A stretch of 64,000 nucleotides of DNA from Paraburkholderia sp. SG-MS1. Lineage in GTDB: Bacteria > Pseudomonadota > Gammaproteobacteria > Burkholderiales > Burkholderiaceae. Of this stretch, positions 25,406 to 35,187 are shown piece after piece; the stretch's first letter is position 1, and each line of letters begins with the position of its first letter. The position numbers and the translations under genes are program-made. The stretch is taken from assembly GCF_012275575.1 (NCBI RefSeq), contig NZ_NPIH01000108.1, positions 1 through 64,000 of the forward strand. The letters run 5' to 3'. Below the pieces are notes generated by a model. The model was not told the origin of the DNA, ran no database searches, and was given only the letters and a program-made list of their open reading frames with translations.

Positions 25406-27064
25406 TCACCCTCCCTGCTTGTCGACCCAGATGTCGTACGAGCTGGCCGGACCGTCGAGTTCCGGTTCGAAACCAATGCCATGCACCGACGACTTCGCCG
25501 CCAGGTGATAAGCTGGCGCGAACAGCGGCACGATATAGGCCTCATCGACGGCGCGCTTCTGAATGTCGGCGAGTAGCTTGCGCCGCTCGTCGCCGACCGG
25601 TAGCAGGCGCGAGCGGTTGATCGCGCTGGTGATGGTCGGGTCCGGATTCCTGATCGCGTTATACAGGAAACCCTGATCGCCGAGCATGTCCCACAGCTCC
25701 ATCGCGACGTCGGACGGATTGTCGGTGTTCGGATAGATCGTCCAGTTGCCGGTGGCCTTCTGATTCGCGAAATCACCCGCGGTGGTGATGCGCAAGCCGA
25801 GGTCGAGGCCGATGTTCTGCCGCAACGCCGACTGCACAGCGCGGATCAGAACATCGCGGCTGTCGCGCACATACGGTTGCGGATAACCGATTTCGACCGA
25901 CAGACGCTTACCGTCTTTCGTGCGAAAGCCTTCGCTGTCGCGTTGCGTCCAACCGGCTTCGTCCAGCAGCTTGTTTGCCGCGGCTACGTCATTGCCCCAC
26001 GAACCCTTGAGCGCGGCGTTATAGTCCGCGTTGTCCGGGCCGATGTTCGACCAGGCTCGCTGCACCGTGCCGAGATACACGCTCTTCACGATCGCATCGA
26101 GATCGAAGCCGTCGCGCAGCGCGCGCCGAACGCGCACGTCGCTGGCGGGAGCAACCGTGTAGTTTACGTTCAACGTGAACGACGTCGTAGCCGATGGGCC
26201 CGTGAAGTACTGGAAGCCTTCGACCTTGTCGAACACACTCGCATCCGTGGGCTGTACGCCTTCGATCAGATCGACCTGACCCGAACTCAATGCGCCCGTA
26301 CGCACCGCGGCTTCGGGCAGGAACCGATAGGTCACCCGGTCGAGATACGCCGCGCCTTGATGCTGTGCATTGCCCGGCCCCCAATTGTAGGCAGCATTGC
26401 GTGTAAAGACCGCCGACTGGCCTCGTTGATAGGCGTTGAACACGAACGGGCCCGTGCCCACCACGCCGGGGCCGCCGCCACACAGGTCACGATTTTCAGC
26501 CAACGCTTCCGGCGAAATAAAGCCGAGCTTCACGCTGGACAGCGATTCGAGCGTGGTCGAGTCGGGTTGCTTCATGACGAGACGCACGACATAGGGCGAG
26601 ACGACTTCGGCGTGGTCATAGTGAACCAGCAGCGACGCCGACGCCGACGTGGTGCTGACATTGTTCAGGATGTAATCGAAATTGGCCTTGACGGCGGCGG
26701 CATTGAACGGCGTGCCATCGGTAAAGTGAACGTCGTCGCGCAGATCGAAGGTGTAGCTCTTGCCGTCGTCGGCCACGCTCCACGACTTCGCGAGCCACGG
26801 TGCGTAGGTGCCGTCGGCTTTCTTGCTGATGAGCGAGTCGATGTAATTGCGCTCGACCCAGAAGGCGTTCTGTTGCGACGAGCGGTGCGGGTCGAAACAG
26901 GCGGGCTCGGTCGTCACGCCCCACGTGAGCGTGCCACCAGACACAGGCTTCGCTGCCTGCGCCGCCTGGACGGTCGGCACCGGATCGGATTTATTGCAGC
27001 CGCCGAGGATCGAAGCGCAGGCCACGGCGACGAGCCCAGCCAGAGACATGTGAAGGGCTTTCAT
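25406..27064 (-). CDS. Lipoprotein solute-binding protein, DppA/OppA family (SBP family 5)
   Basis: 552 aa. The lipoprotein signal MKALHMSLAGLVAVACASIL ends in the lipobox LGGC with Cys at about residue 23. The family 5 pattern includes LAKSWSVADDGKSYTFDLRD and GTGPFVFNAYQRG. It delivers substrate to the permeases encoded next. A shared sulfur-locus element (27171-27197) sits about 107 bp upstream, so the operon is likely part of the sulfur-starvation response. The ligand is not a proven peptide. Confidence 0.87.
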   Translation of the reverse strand: MKALHMSLAGLVAVACASILGGCNKSDPVPTVQAAQAAKPVSGGTLTWGVTTEPACFDPHRSSQQNAFWVERNYIDSLISKKADGTYAPWLAKSWSVADDGKSYTFDLRDDVHFTDGTPFNAAAVKANFDYILNNVSTTSASASLLVHYDHAEVVSPYVVRLVMKQPDSTTLESLSSVKLGFISPEALAENRDLCGGGPGVVGTGPFVFNAYQRGQSAVFTRNAAYNWGPGNAQHQGAAYLDRVTYRFLPEAAVRTGALSSGQVDLIEGVQPTDASVFDKVEGFQYFTGPSATTSFTLNVNYTVAPASDVRVRRALRDGFDLDAIVKSVYLGTVQRAWSNIGPDNADYNAALKGSWGNDVAAANKLLDEAGWTQRDSEGFRTKDGKRLSVEIGYPQPYVRDSRDVLIRAVQSALRQNIGLDLGLRITTAGDFANQKATGNWTIYPNTDNPSDVAMELWDMLGDQGFLYNAIRNPDPTITSAINRSRLLPVGDERRKLLADIQKRAVDEAYIVPLFAPAYHLAAKSSVHGIGFEPELDGPASSYDIWVDKQGG

Positions 27065-27170
27065 TTAGCGAACGACCTCGGCGAGTTTGCGTCGGCCAAT
27101 ACATGCGCGGTCATAGGTATGGCATCTCGAAGAAATGATCCACGAGAATACGTTTCAATCGGAGCAGACA

Positions 27171-27197
27171 ACAACGAAGCAAATTTGCTTTCGATAT
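27171..27197 (-). promoter_or_regulatory. Shared upstream element before the lipoprotein transporter operon
   Basis: Read on the minus strand: ATATCG, 13 bases, TTCGTTGT. The 13-base spacer also forms a 14-bp palindrome AAGCAAATTTGCTT (27177-27190). Shares 14 consecutive bases (ACAACGAAGCAAAT on the plus strand) with the site before the TauD-like gene. Confidence 0.5.
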
Positions 27198-27272
27198 CTG
27201 GATAAGCGGAGTAACGAAATGAATGAGATCAGCTGGATGTCGACCGGCGCTATCGAAGAACGAGCGCGTACA

Positions 27273-27491
27273 TCAGCGACGCACGAGCATCGCCAGTGAG
27301 CGATGCTCGCGGAGCCGCCCGTCGTATCCGGCGAGGGCACCGTCGAAGCGGCGCGGCACAAGCGGCGTGGCGAGCGCGGCCTCGACCGCTTTCTCCGATA
27401 CACCGAACAGGCGCGCCAACGTGCTCGCCGTGTAGACACGGTTGTGCCGCAGCTTCAGCATCAAACTGTCGATCAGTGGGTCCATGCTCAT
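27273..27491 (-). CDS. Small putative helix-turn-helix protein
   Basis: 72 aa: MSMDPLIDSLMLKLRHNRVY followed by a helix-turn-helix-like segment TASTLARLFGVSEKAVEAAL and an Arg-rich tail. It lies alone between the transporter operon and the divergent monooxygenase. It is not recognised as a named family. It could be a small regulator of the flanking sulfur genes. Confidence 0.45.
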   Translation of the reverse strand: MSMDPLIDSLMLKLRHNRVYTASTLARLFGVSEKAVEAALATPLVPRRFDGALAGYDGRLREHRSLAMLVRR

Positions 27492-27641
27492 CGGGATTGT
27501 TCACTCCATCAGAATGTATCGACGCCTCGCAGCTGCCGCGCAAATGCCCTCGATACAGAATGGCAGAGATAGTCGGAATTGAGAAAGAGCGAGTTCCGAT
27601 ATGGTTATGAAGCTCACCACGCTTTGCAAGTCATGACCGCC

Positions 27642-27668
27642 ATATCGATGTCAGAATTCGTTCGTTGT
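27642..27668 (+). promoter_or_regulatory. Shared upstream element before the DszA-like monooxygenase
   Basis: ATATCG, 13 bases, TTCGTTGT, about 60 bp ahead of the ATG at 27729. Same layout as the sites before other sulfur genes in this window. Confidence 0.5.
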
Positions 27669-27728
27669 CTGAAATCGTGGACTTATCGACAATGAGAATG
27701 ACAGCCCATCCTGCATTCGACACGACCT

Positions 27729-29090
27729 ATGACAATCGCACCGCCACGCCAACTTCATCTGAACATCAACGTCCTCCATTCCGGCTTCGTTCCTTCCGCA
27801 TGGCGCACCGAAGACGCGGATCCGCGCGCCTTCGTCGATATCGCCCACTATGTGCGTGTCGCGCAAATCGCCGAGGCGGCAAAATTCGATGCGGTCTTTC
27901 TCGCGGACAACGCGTCGATCGCCGACCAGATCGACTTCCGCCCGATCACGGCGCTCGAACCGACGGTCCTGCTCGCCGGCATTGCCGCGGCCACCACGCA
28001 TATCGGCGTGATCGGCACCGCGTCCACGAGCTATAACGAGCCGTATAACATCGCGCGGCGCTTCGCCACGCTCGATCACCTGAGCGCGGGCCGCGCCGGC
28101 TGGAACATCGTGACCACCGCCGACCTCGGCTCGGCCCGCAATTTCGGTCACGAAGCCGTGCCCGGTCACGCGGCGCGCTACGAGCGTGCGGCTGAATTCA
28201 CCGAGGTCGTCAAAGCGCTATGGGATAGCTGGGAGGACGACGCTTTGATCGGCGACAAGGCGAGCGGCCGTTTCGTCGATCCCGCGAAGGTGCATCGGAT
28301 CGAGCATCGCGGCAAACATTTCAGCGTCGACGGGCCCTTCAATCTGCCGCGTAGCGCCCAGGGGCATCCGGTGCTGATCCAGGCGGGCGGTTCGGGAGAC
28401 GGAAGAGCGCTCGCGGCCCGTCACGCGGAAGCGGTTTTCTCCGCGTCGCAGTCGTTTGATGAAGCAGCAGCCTACGCGCGCGACCTCAAGGCGCGCGCCG
28501 CTGCGCTAGGCCGCGGCGACAACGCGATCCGGGTATTGCCTGGCCTCACCACGATCATCGGCGCGACCGAAGCACAAGCGCTGCGCCGTCGCGATGAACT
28601 GGTCGACCTGATCCCGTGGAGCTACAGCCTCACCCGGCTCGCCGGCATTCTGGGCGTGAGCGTCGAGCATCTGAAACTCGACGAACGCCTGCCCGCCGAT
28701 CTTTCACTACCTAACGGCGGCAACGGCAATCACACGTTCTTTTACGCGACGCTCGCGCAGGCGCGCAACAACGGATACACCGCGCGGCAGTTGATCCGCG
28801 CCCTGGCGGGAGGCGGCGGCCATCGCGTGGTGGTAGGCACGCCCGAACAGATCGCCGATGACATCGAACATTGGTTCAGGGGCGGCGGCGCCGACGGCTT
28901 CAATCTGATGCCCGACGTATTGCCTGGTGGTCTGCAGGATTTCGCCGACGGCGTGGTGCCGCTGTTGCAAAAACGTGGGCTTTTCCGGACCGAATACGAA
29001 GGCAGGACGCTGCGCGACCACTTCAGTTTGCCACGGCCGGTGAGCCGTCACCTTCACGAGAAACAGGAGGACGCGGCGGCGACGGCATGA
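27729..29090 (+). CDS. FMN-dependent monooxygenase, NtaA/SnaA/DszA family
   Basis: 453 aa luciferase-like TIM-barrel enzyme that uses FMNH2 and oxygen from a separate flavin reductase to cleave C-S or C-N bonds. The family pattern is complete: N-terminal LHLNINVLHSGF, AAKFDAVFLADN, FATLDHLSAGRAGWNIVTT, HPVLIQAGGSGDGRALAARH, VVVGTPEQIADDIEHWF and the C-terminal LLQKRGLFRTEYEGRTLRD. The length matches DszA. It is one of five such enzymes in the window, and the substrate is probably an organosulfur compound. It converges on the next monooxygenase with only 24 bp between stops. Confidence 0.87.
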   Translation: MTIAPPRQLHLNINVLHSGFVPSAWRTEDADPRAFVDIAHYVRVAQIAEAAKFDAVFLADNASIADQIDFRPITALEPTVLLAGIAAATTHIGVIGTASTSYNEPYNIARRFATLDHLSAGRAGWNIVTTADLGSARNFGHEAVPGHAARYERAAEFTEVVKALWDSWEDDALIGDKASGRFVDPAKVHRIEHRGKHFSVDGPFNLPRSAQGHPVLIQAGGSGDGRALAARHAEAVFSASQSFDEAAAYARDLKARAAALGRGDNAIRVLPGLTTIIGATEAQALRRRDELVDLIPWSYSLTRLAGILGVSVEHLKLDERLPADLSLPNGGNGNHTFFYATLAQARNNGYTARQLIRALAGGGGHRVVVGTPEQIADDIEHWFRGGGADGFNLMPDVLPGGLQDFADGVVPLLQKRGLFRTEYEGRTLRDHFSLPRPVSRHLHEKQEDAAATA

Positions 29091-29114
29091 GCGTCGCGCG
29101 CTTCCACCATCGAA

Positions 29115-30512
29115 CTACGCGGTTACGGCTTCATCGAGCTGTAACCGGTGTGCCGGATGGTCCGTGGCGAGGTAGCGCGAACCGTGTTCGAACAACCGCT
29201 CGCGCAGCGTGCCGGTGCCGCGCTCATGCAGACGGCCGCGACGCCTGAGTTCCGGCACCACGTGTTCGACGAAATCGGCGAAGCTGCCGGGATTCACCAT
29301 GTAGATAAGATTGATGCCGTCGGTATTCGTATCGGCCAGCCATTGATCGATGCCGTCGGCCACCGTCGCAGGACCGCCGACGATTGTCTTGCTACGCCCC
29401 AGGCCATGCTCGGGCGCCAGCGCTTCGCGCAAGGTCCACGTCTTGCTCGATGCCGGATCGTCGAACATGCGCAGCAGTGAGCGGCTCGAATCGGTTTCGC
29501 GATATTTGAGCGGCGTATCGAGCGGCTGCGTCGAAAAGTCGACTCCCACACCCGACGAGAAATGCGCGACCGCGCCCTCGACGTTGTAGTACGCCCGATA
29601 TTCGTCGAACTTTGCCTGCGCCACCGCATCGCTCTCGCCGGTCACGACCACCACGCCGCTGATGAACCGGATCGAATCCGGCGCGCGTCCATTTTTGCGC
29701 GCGACCTCTCGAAGCTGGGCGACATTGCGGCGGATGCCGGCGGCGTCCGCACCGGCCACGAACACGACCTCTGCATGCCGGCCGGCAAACGCCTGGCCGC
29801 GCGGCGAGCCGCCCGCCTGAAAGAGCACGGGCACACGTTGCGGCGACGGTTCGGAAAGATGCGCGTCGGGCACGGTGAAATACTTGCCACGGTGGTTGAT
29901 CGATCGTACTCGCGACGGATCCGTGTACACACCGCCCGAATGACGCGTATCGCCCGGATCGCGCAACACGGCCCCTTCCTTCCACGAGTGCTGCCAAAGC
30001 TTGTAGACCACTTCGAGGAATTCGTCGGCCATGTCGTAACGCTCATCGTGAGCCACCTGGCGTTCGTGGCCCAGGTTGCGCGCTGCGCTGTCCAGCAGCG
30101 AGGTTACGACGTTCCACGCAATGCGGCCGTTCGTCAGATGATCGAGCGTGGTGAACTTGCGCGCGAGCAGATATGGCTGCTCATAGGTCGTCGACACGGT
30201 GATGCCGAATCCCAGCTGACGCGTGGCCGCCGCCATTGCTGAGACCAGCAGCGTCGGATCGTTGACCGGCGACTGCGTGCCGGTGCGCAACGACGCTTCC
30301 GGTGTGCCCGCATAGACGTCGAGCAGGCCGAGTGCATCGGCGATAAAGAGGTTATCGAAGCCGCCTCCGTCGAGCAGCTTCGCGAGTTCAACCCAATACG
30401 AGATCTCCGTATAGCGATGAGTCTGATCCGCGGGATGCCGCCATAGCCCAAAGTTGAGATGGGACGCGGTGTTCATCGTGAAGGCGCTAAGAATGATCGG
30501 TTTGTTCGGCAC
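29115..30512 (-). CDS. FMN-dependent monooxygenase, NtaA/SnaA/DszA family
   Basis: 465 aa. Starts PNKPIILSAFTMNTASHLNF and contains FTTLDHLTNGRIAWNVVTS, VPVLFQAGGSPRGQAFAGRH and TIVGGPATVADGIDQWLADT; the C-terminus LRERLFEHGSRYLATDHPAH is of the DszA/NtaA type. GTG at 30512 is chosen because family members begin close to NKPLILxAF; an ATG at 30569 would add 19 residues. It needs an FMN reductase, none of which is in the window. Substrate unknown. Confidence 0.86.
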   Translation of the reverse strand: MPNKPIILSAFTMNTASHLNFGLWRHPADQTHRYTEISYWVELAKLLDGGGFDNLFIADALGLLDVYAGTPEASLRTGTQSPVNDPTLLVSAMAAATRQLGFGITVSTTYEQPYLLARKFTTLDHLTNGRIAWNVVTSLLDSAARNLGHERQVAHDERYDMADEFLEVVYKLWQHSWKEGAVLRDPGDTRHSGGVYTDPSRVRSINHRGKYFTVPDAHLSEPSPQRVPVLFQAGGSPRGQAFAGRHAEVVFVAGADAAGIRRNVAQLREVARKNGRAPDSIRFISGVVVVTGESDAVAQAKFDEYRAYYNVEGAVAHFSSGVGVDFSTQPLDTPLKYRETDSSRSLLRMFDDPASSKTWTLREALAPEHGLGRSKTIVGGPATVADGIDQWLADTNTDGINLIYMVNPGSFADFVEHVVPELRRRGRLHERGTGTLRERLFEHGSRYLATDHPAHRLQLDEAVTA

Positions 30513-30569
30513 TTTGCGTTCCGGCTTGGCGATGTGCGCCAATCTAGCGTTCAACGGAAAGGAGCGCAA

Positions 30570-31000
30570 ACAAGGTTTTGTGGATTGGATTCCGTCGTGC
30601 GTATCAAACGTTCCAACTGAGCCGGCGCCTTGAATGTCTGTCGCGTGAGCGCAAGCTCCTGTTGCACGAACGCGACATTAAGCCGGCCAAACCTTCTCGC
30701 GCGTCTTACCAATTCCTTTTCTATGCGCAAGCTCTGCGCAGTCCGGAATCACACGTTGCAGAGCAATCGTCAATGAAGCAACGACACATGGACGCCGATC
30801 GAAAATCTATCGTCGATGGACGGTGCTATCGCTCGACAACCGCCGTTTAAACGCATTTTCCAAACATAAACTCGATATGAATATCGCATTTGATCGTTTG
30901 GTAGATAGATTCGTTTTGCTTATCGTTCACGCCGACTCCAAGAGGTCTTACCAAGTCAATCACTTCTCCGAATACACGCTCAACATTGATCCATACAACT
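30570..31000. promoter_or_regulatory. Divergent region between a monooxygenase and the porin
   Basis: 430 bp without a credible gene; it turns AT-rich from about 30840. Near 30878-30905 the sequence ATATGA, 13 bases, TCGTTTGG resembles the shared sulfur-locus element and lies about 95-120 bp before the porin ATG. This match is weaker than the others. Confidence 0.35.
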
Positions 31001-32230
31001 ATGAAAAAACTGCTTTTCGCCTTCAGCGTTTCTTCTCTGATGATCGGCACAGCCAGTGCTCAAAGCAGCGTCACGCTCTACGGGATCGTGACCGGCAATG
31101 TGACCTATACCAACAATGCACAAACCACCGCCACCTCAGCGTCCGGCAGGCCGAGAGGCGGCGCGCAGGTCGCGCAATTCGATAGCGGCTCGTCGGGGCT
31201 CGCATCGAGCCGCTGGGGCCTGAAAGGCGTAGAAGATCTCGGTGGCGGATTGAAGGCTATCTTCCAGCTTGAAAATGGTTTCAGCGTCAATAATGGCGCG
31301 CTGGGACAAGGGGGCGCCATCTTCGGCCGCCAGGCGTACGTAGGCTTCTCTGCTCCGCGCTACGGCACGTTCACGTTGGGCCGCCAGGGCGACGCGTCGG
31401 TGGAATTCGTCTCGCCGCTCATCTACGGCTGGTACTGGGGCAATCTCGCCATCCATCCCGCGGACTATGACAACCTCAACTTCACGCACCGTATCAACAA
31501 TGCGCTCAAGTACTTATCGGATACCTACAACGGCTTTCGTTTCGGTGGTTTGTACAGCCTTGGCGGCGTAGCGGGCAATGTCACGCAAAACCAGTACTGG
31601 TCTCTGGGAGCGAGCTATACCGGCGGGTCGTTCGCACTTGCAGCGTCGATCTTCGACGCGCGCAATCCGAATGTGTCGCTCTATGGCACCAATCCTAACG
31701 CGACCACCACGGGTAACAATCTCGGCTCCGCCGGTTCCGCGACGACGGCCGAATCCAACCCGGCTATTGCGGGGTTCGCATCGGCCAATTCGCAGCAAAC
31801 CATTTCCGTGGCGAGCACCTATACGGCAGGACAGGCGATTTTCGGCGTGTCTTATTCGAACACACAGTTCCGCGGCCTCGGCACGAATGCGGCGCTGAAC
31901 ACGTTCGGATACCACGGCACGGCAAGCTTCTATACCGTTGGCGCGAGCCTGCGTTATCAGGCCACGCCGTTCCTGCGCTTCGGCACTTCGTTCGACTACA
32001 CGCAAGGCGGGAGCACGAGCGGCAAGGAAGGCGCGAAGTACGAACAGGTTAATCTGGGCGCGGCGTATTCGCTTTCCAAGGCGACTGACCTATATCTCAC
32101 GGGTGCATTCCAGCACGCGAGCGGCACCGATTCTCTCGGACGTCCGGCGGTGGCGGCGATCGGATACCTGACACCGTCTGCGACCAGCAAACAGGTCTCC
32201 GTCTCGGCGGGTATCAAGCATCTCTTCTAA
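31001..32230 (+). CDS. Outer-membrane general porin, Burkholderia type
   Basis: 409 aa. Signal peptide MKKLLFAFSVSSLMIGTASA, then QSSVTLYGIVTGNVTYTNN, the hallmark start of betaproteobacterial porins. SSRWGLKGVEDLGGGLKAIF follows and the protein ends in HLF, the terminal Phe that outer-membrane assembly needs. It forms a trimeric diffusion channel. Its position between sulfur-uptake operons suggests it supplies organosulfur substrates to the periplasm. The start at 31001 rather than 30986 fits the signal peptide. Confidence 0.9.
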   Translation: MKKLLFAFSVSSLMIGTASAQSSVTLYGIVTGNVTYTNNAQTTATSASGRPRGGAQVAQFDSGSSGLASSRWGLKGVEDLGGGLKAIFQLENGFSVNNGALGQGGAIFGRQAYVGFSAPRYGTFTLGRQGDASVEFVSPLIYGWYWGNLAIHPADYDNLNFTHRINNALKYLSDTYNGFRFGGLYSLGGVAGNVTQNQYWSLGASYTGGSFALAASIFDARNPNVSLYGTNPNATTTGNNLGSAGSATTAESNPAIAGFASANSQQTISVASTYTAGQAIFGVSYSNTQFRGLGTNAALNTFGYHGTASFYTVGASLRYQATPFLRFGTSFDYTQGGSTSGKEGAKYEQVNLGAAYSLSKATDLYLTGAFQHASGTDSLGRPAVAAIGYLTPSATSKQVSVSAGIKHLF

Positions 32231-32235
32231 AGAGG

Positions 32236-32261
32236 CCGGCCCCTGCCCTGCAACGGGCCGG
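32236..32261 (+). terminator. Stem-loop after the porin gene
   Basis: CCGGCCC / GGGCCGG, a perfect 7-bp GC stem with a 12-base loop, begins 6 bp after the porin stop. Only a weak T-rich run follows, so it may be a partially Rho-independent terminator. Confidence 0.5.
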
Positions 32262-32534
32262 GGTGTCGTTGTTCGCGTGACTTAACGGCTCATACGATCC
32301 CGCTCTGCAGGTAGTGGCAATTGCAACCTTACCTTCTGCGTGCGGTCACGCTTTACGTTTGTTAGTCATCCGACTTAACCAGCCGGATATCATAAGTTTT
32401 CCGTAATTCATTGGTTGCTTCAGACGGATGCAAACCTTAGCCTCGAAGGCCATTGCTGATTGTCGCCGCTGTCCGGAATGACCGCGCGGCAGCCTTCCCT
32501 GGTTTCCAGTCTCCGTGCGTTCAGGAAATACCCA

Positions 32535-34203
32535 ATGTCAGAGCGTCCTACCCGCCGTGCCGCCAAGGCGGCCGTTCCCACTCACTCCGGCCGTCGCGGC
32601 TTCCTGATCGGTGGAGCGCTCGTCGGCGCCGGCGCGATCGCATACGGCCTGTACGGGAGACACACTCCCGGCGCGCAGGACGCTGTTCCGGGACCGGCTG
32701 CCACCGGCGGCGGAACGCCGCGCCAGGGTGGCACGCTGGTGATCGGCGAATATCAGGAGCCGACCGTCTACGATCCGAATCACCAATACTCATGGGAAAC
32801 ATATCGGGTCGATCGCCATATCTATGAATCGCTGATTGCCGAGGACCTGACCAAGCCGGCGCACGAAGGTCCGCCCGAGCTGATCCCCGCACTCGCCGAA
32901 AGCTGGCAGATCAGCGACGACGCCACCACGTTCACGTTCAAGTTGCGCCGGGACGTCAAATTCCACGACGGCAGCGATTTCGACGCCCATGCAGTCGAGT
33001 TCAACGTGCGCCGCTTTCACGACCCGCAGTTCGAGTACTACGACGTGAAGGCGGCGGCGTTCATGAAAGCGGTCTACGGCGATCTGAAAGGCTTCGAGTT
33101 GATCGACGATCACACCGTGCGCTACACCTTCAACAAGCCGTTTCGCGACTTTCCGCGCATGCTGCCGCAGGCAATTACGTATCAGGCATTTTCAGTCCGC
33201 TGGCTCTAAAGACCTACGGTCAGGACGGACTCGCGGAGCACGCGGCCGGCACGGGCCCATTCAGACTCGTCAAGCGGATTCACGGCGAGCGTACTGAACT
33301 CGTGCGCAACGACCACTACTGGGGACAAGCGGCGCACGTGGAGCGCGTGGTGTTCCGGCCGATCGTGTCCGACTCGACCCGGCTCGCCGCACTGCAGGCC
33401 GGCGAGATCGACATCCTCACCCGTACGCCGGCGGATGCCGTCAATACCCTGACCGGCAGCGGCTACACTGTGCCTGAAAGCGCCGGCGCGGGGCTCCTCT
33501 ATCTGGGCTGGAACTTCAAGAACCGCTTTGCAAAGCAGTTGCCGGTGCGTCAGGCGATCATCCAGGCTATCGATCGCGAAGGACTGGCAAAGACACTGTT
33601 CAAAGGTCACGCGGATCCGGCGTACAACATTCTGAATCAGAACACGTCGCGTTCGACCCCGCGCAGCGTGACTTCAGCTACGACCCTCCCGCGGCGCAAA
33701 AGCTACTGGCCGATGCAGGCTTCAAGGACGGCGACATTCATTTCACGATTGCCACGGACGAAGCCAACCAGCCGACCATTGAATGGATTCAGCGCGACCT
33801 GGCGAAGGTCGGCATTCACGTCGACATTCTTTCGCAGGAGTGGCTGACCTACACCGCGAACCTGCCGAAGCTCTCCGACGACATCGCTCTCGCCAGCATG
33901 GAGTGGGGCTTTATCACACCACTGTGGTTGCGCATCGTGTATCAGGGCTATGTAGTGGCGCGCGGCGGCAAAGATCTGCTGGGCCCTGAAGTGGCAAACG
34001 CAGTTGAAACCGCTTCGCTCGAAACCGACGAGAAGAGAGCGATCGAACGCTGGAAAGAAGCGAACGTGCTGTTGCAAAAGCAGGCCGGTATCGTACCGTT
34101 GCTGACGTTCACCCGCTATTTCGCCAGTAGCTCGAAAGTGAACGGCTTCAACGTGCCCGCGCAGAACTGGTACGACCTCTCCAAAGTGTGGCTGACAGCA
34201 TGA
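32535..34203 (+). pseudogene. Frameshifted SBP family 5 solute-binding protein
   Basis: Starts well: ATG after AGGAAA, Tat-type signal SGRRGFLIGGALVGAGA, then GGTLVIGEYQEPTVYDPNHQ. The frame breaks near 33185 (QAITYQAFSV ends early, while GIFSPLALKTYGQDG continues in another frame). It breaks again near 33645 after AYNILNQNT, with FDPAQRDFSYDPPAAQKLLA in the third frame to the stop at 34203. All parts of a roughly 555-aa family 5 binding protein are present. The stop overlaps the intact permease ATG. Either it is a recent pseudogene or two sequencing indels; the downstream transporter genes are intact. Confidence 0.8.
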
Positions 34204-35147
34204 TACGCACGATCGCTTACCGTCTGCTCCAGTCGGTTCCGGTGTTTCTCGCCATCTCGTTGCTGGTGTTCGGGTCGGCGCATCTTGCGCCAGGCGATCC
34301 AATCTCGAACGCGTTGTCCGGACAGATGCCTCAGGCGTCGATCGACGCGCTTCGACATGCGTACGGCCTTGACCGTCCGCTCGTCGAGCAGTACTTCATC
34401 TGGCTCGCGAATCTGGCGTCGGGCCATTGGGGCGACTCGATCGTGCTGAAGGTACCGGTGATGAGCGTACTTGGCCACGCCTTCCTCAACACCGCGATCC
34501 TGACGGCAGCCGCTGTCCTGATCTGTGTGCTGTTCGGCGTGACGATCGGCATAGCGTCCGGTTTGCATCGCAGATCGCGGATCGATTCGATTTCGATGTT
34601 CGTGATCCAGGTCGGCCACAACCTGCCGGTGTTCTGGCTAGGCCTCGTGCTGATGTGGATTTTCGCGCTCAAGCTGCACTGGCTGCCGTCATCCGGCATT
34701 GCCGACATGCGGGGCGATGGCGGACCGTTCGATCTGCTCAAACATCTGGTTCTACCGGCAACGTCCGCCGCGCTGATTTCGATGCTGCTGCTCGCGAGGC
34801 TGGTGCGCGCGAGCGTTATCGAAATTGCGCAGACCGACTACATCCGTACCTATCGTTCCCTGGGGTTTTCGCGGGCGAGCATCGTGCGCAGGCATATTGG
34901 CCGCAATCTGCTCAGCCCGATCGTCAACGTGACCGGCCTGCAGATCGGCTATCTGCTAAGCGGTGTGATTCTGGTGGAGAACGTGTTCGCATGGCCGGGA
35001 CTCGGCACACAACTGTACGTCGCCGCCGCGGGCCGCGACTACCCGATGGCGCAAGCGGGCGTCATGCTGATCGCCGCGTGTTTCGTCGGTATGAATCTGC
35101 TCACCGATATCGCGCTCGATCTGCTCAATCCGCGCCTGCGGGCCTGA
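34200..35147 (+). CDS. ABC transporter permease, DppB-like
   Basis: 315 aa. First membrane segment SVPVFLAISLLVFGSAHLAP, then the PGDP motif of this family. ATPase-contact loop YRSLGFSRASIVRRHIGRN; ends LDLLNPRLRA, the standard DppB tail. The ATG overlaps the stop of the frameshifted binding-protein gene, which confirms its reading frame end. Confidence 0.88.
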   Translation: MIRTIAYRLLQSVPVFLAISLLVFGSAHLAPGDPISNALSGQMPQASIDALRHAYGLDRPLVEQYFIWLANLASGHWGDSIVLKVPVMSVLGHAFLNTAILTAAAVLICVLFGVTIGIASGLHRRSRIDSISMFVIQVGHNLPVFWLGLVLMWIFALKLHWLPSSGIADMRGDGGPFDLLKHLVLPATSAALISMLLLARLVRASVIEIAQTDYIRTYRSLGFSRASIVRRHIGRNLLSPIVNVTGLQIGYLLSGVILVENVFAWPGLGTQLYVAAAGRDYPMAQAGVMLIAACFVGMNLLTDIALDLLNPRLRA

Positions 35148-35187
35148 GCATGGCGAGCTTATCAGCCGCTTCACCGAGGACCGTGAG

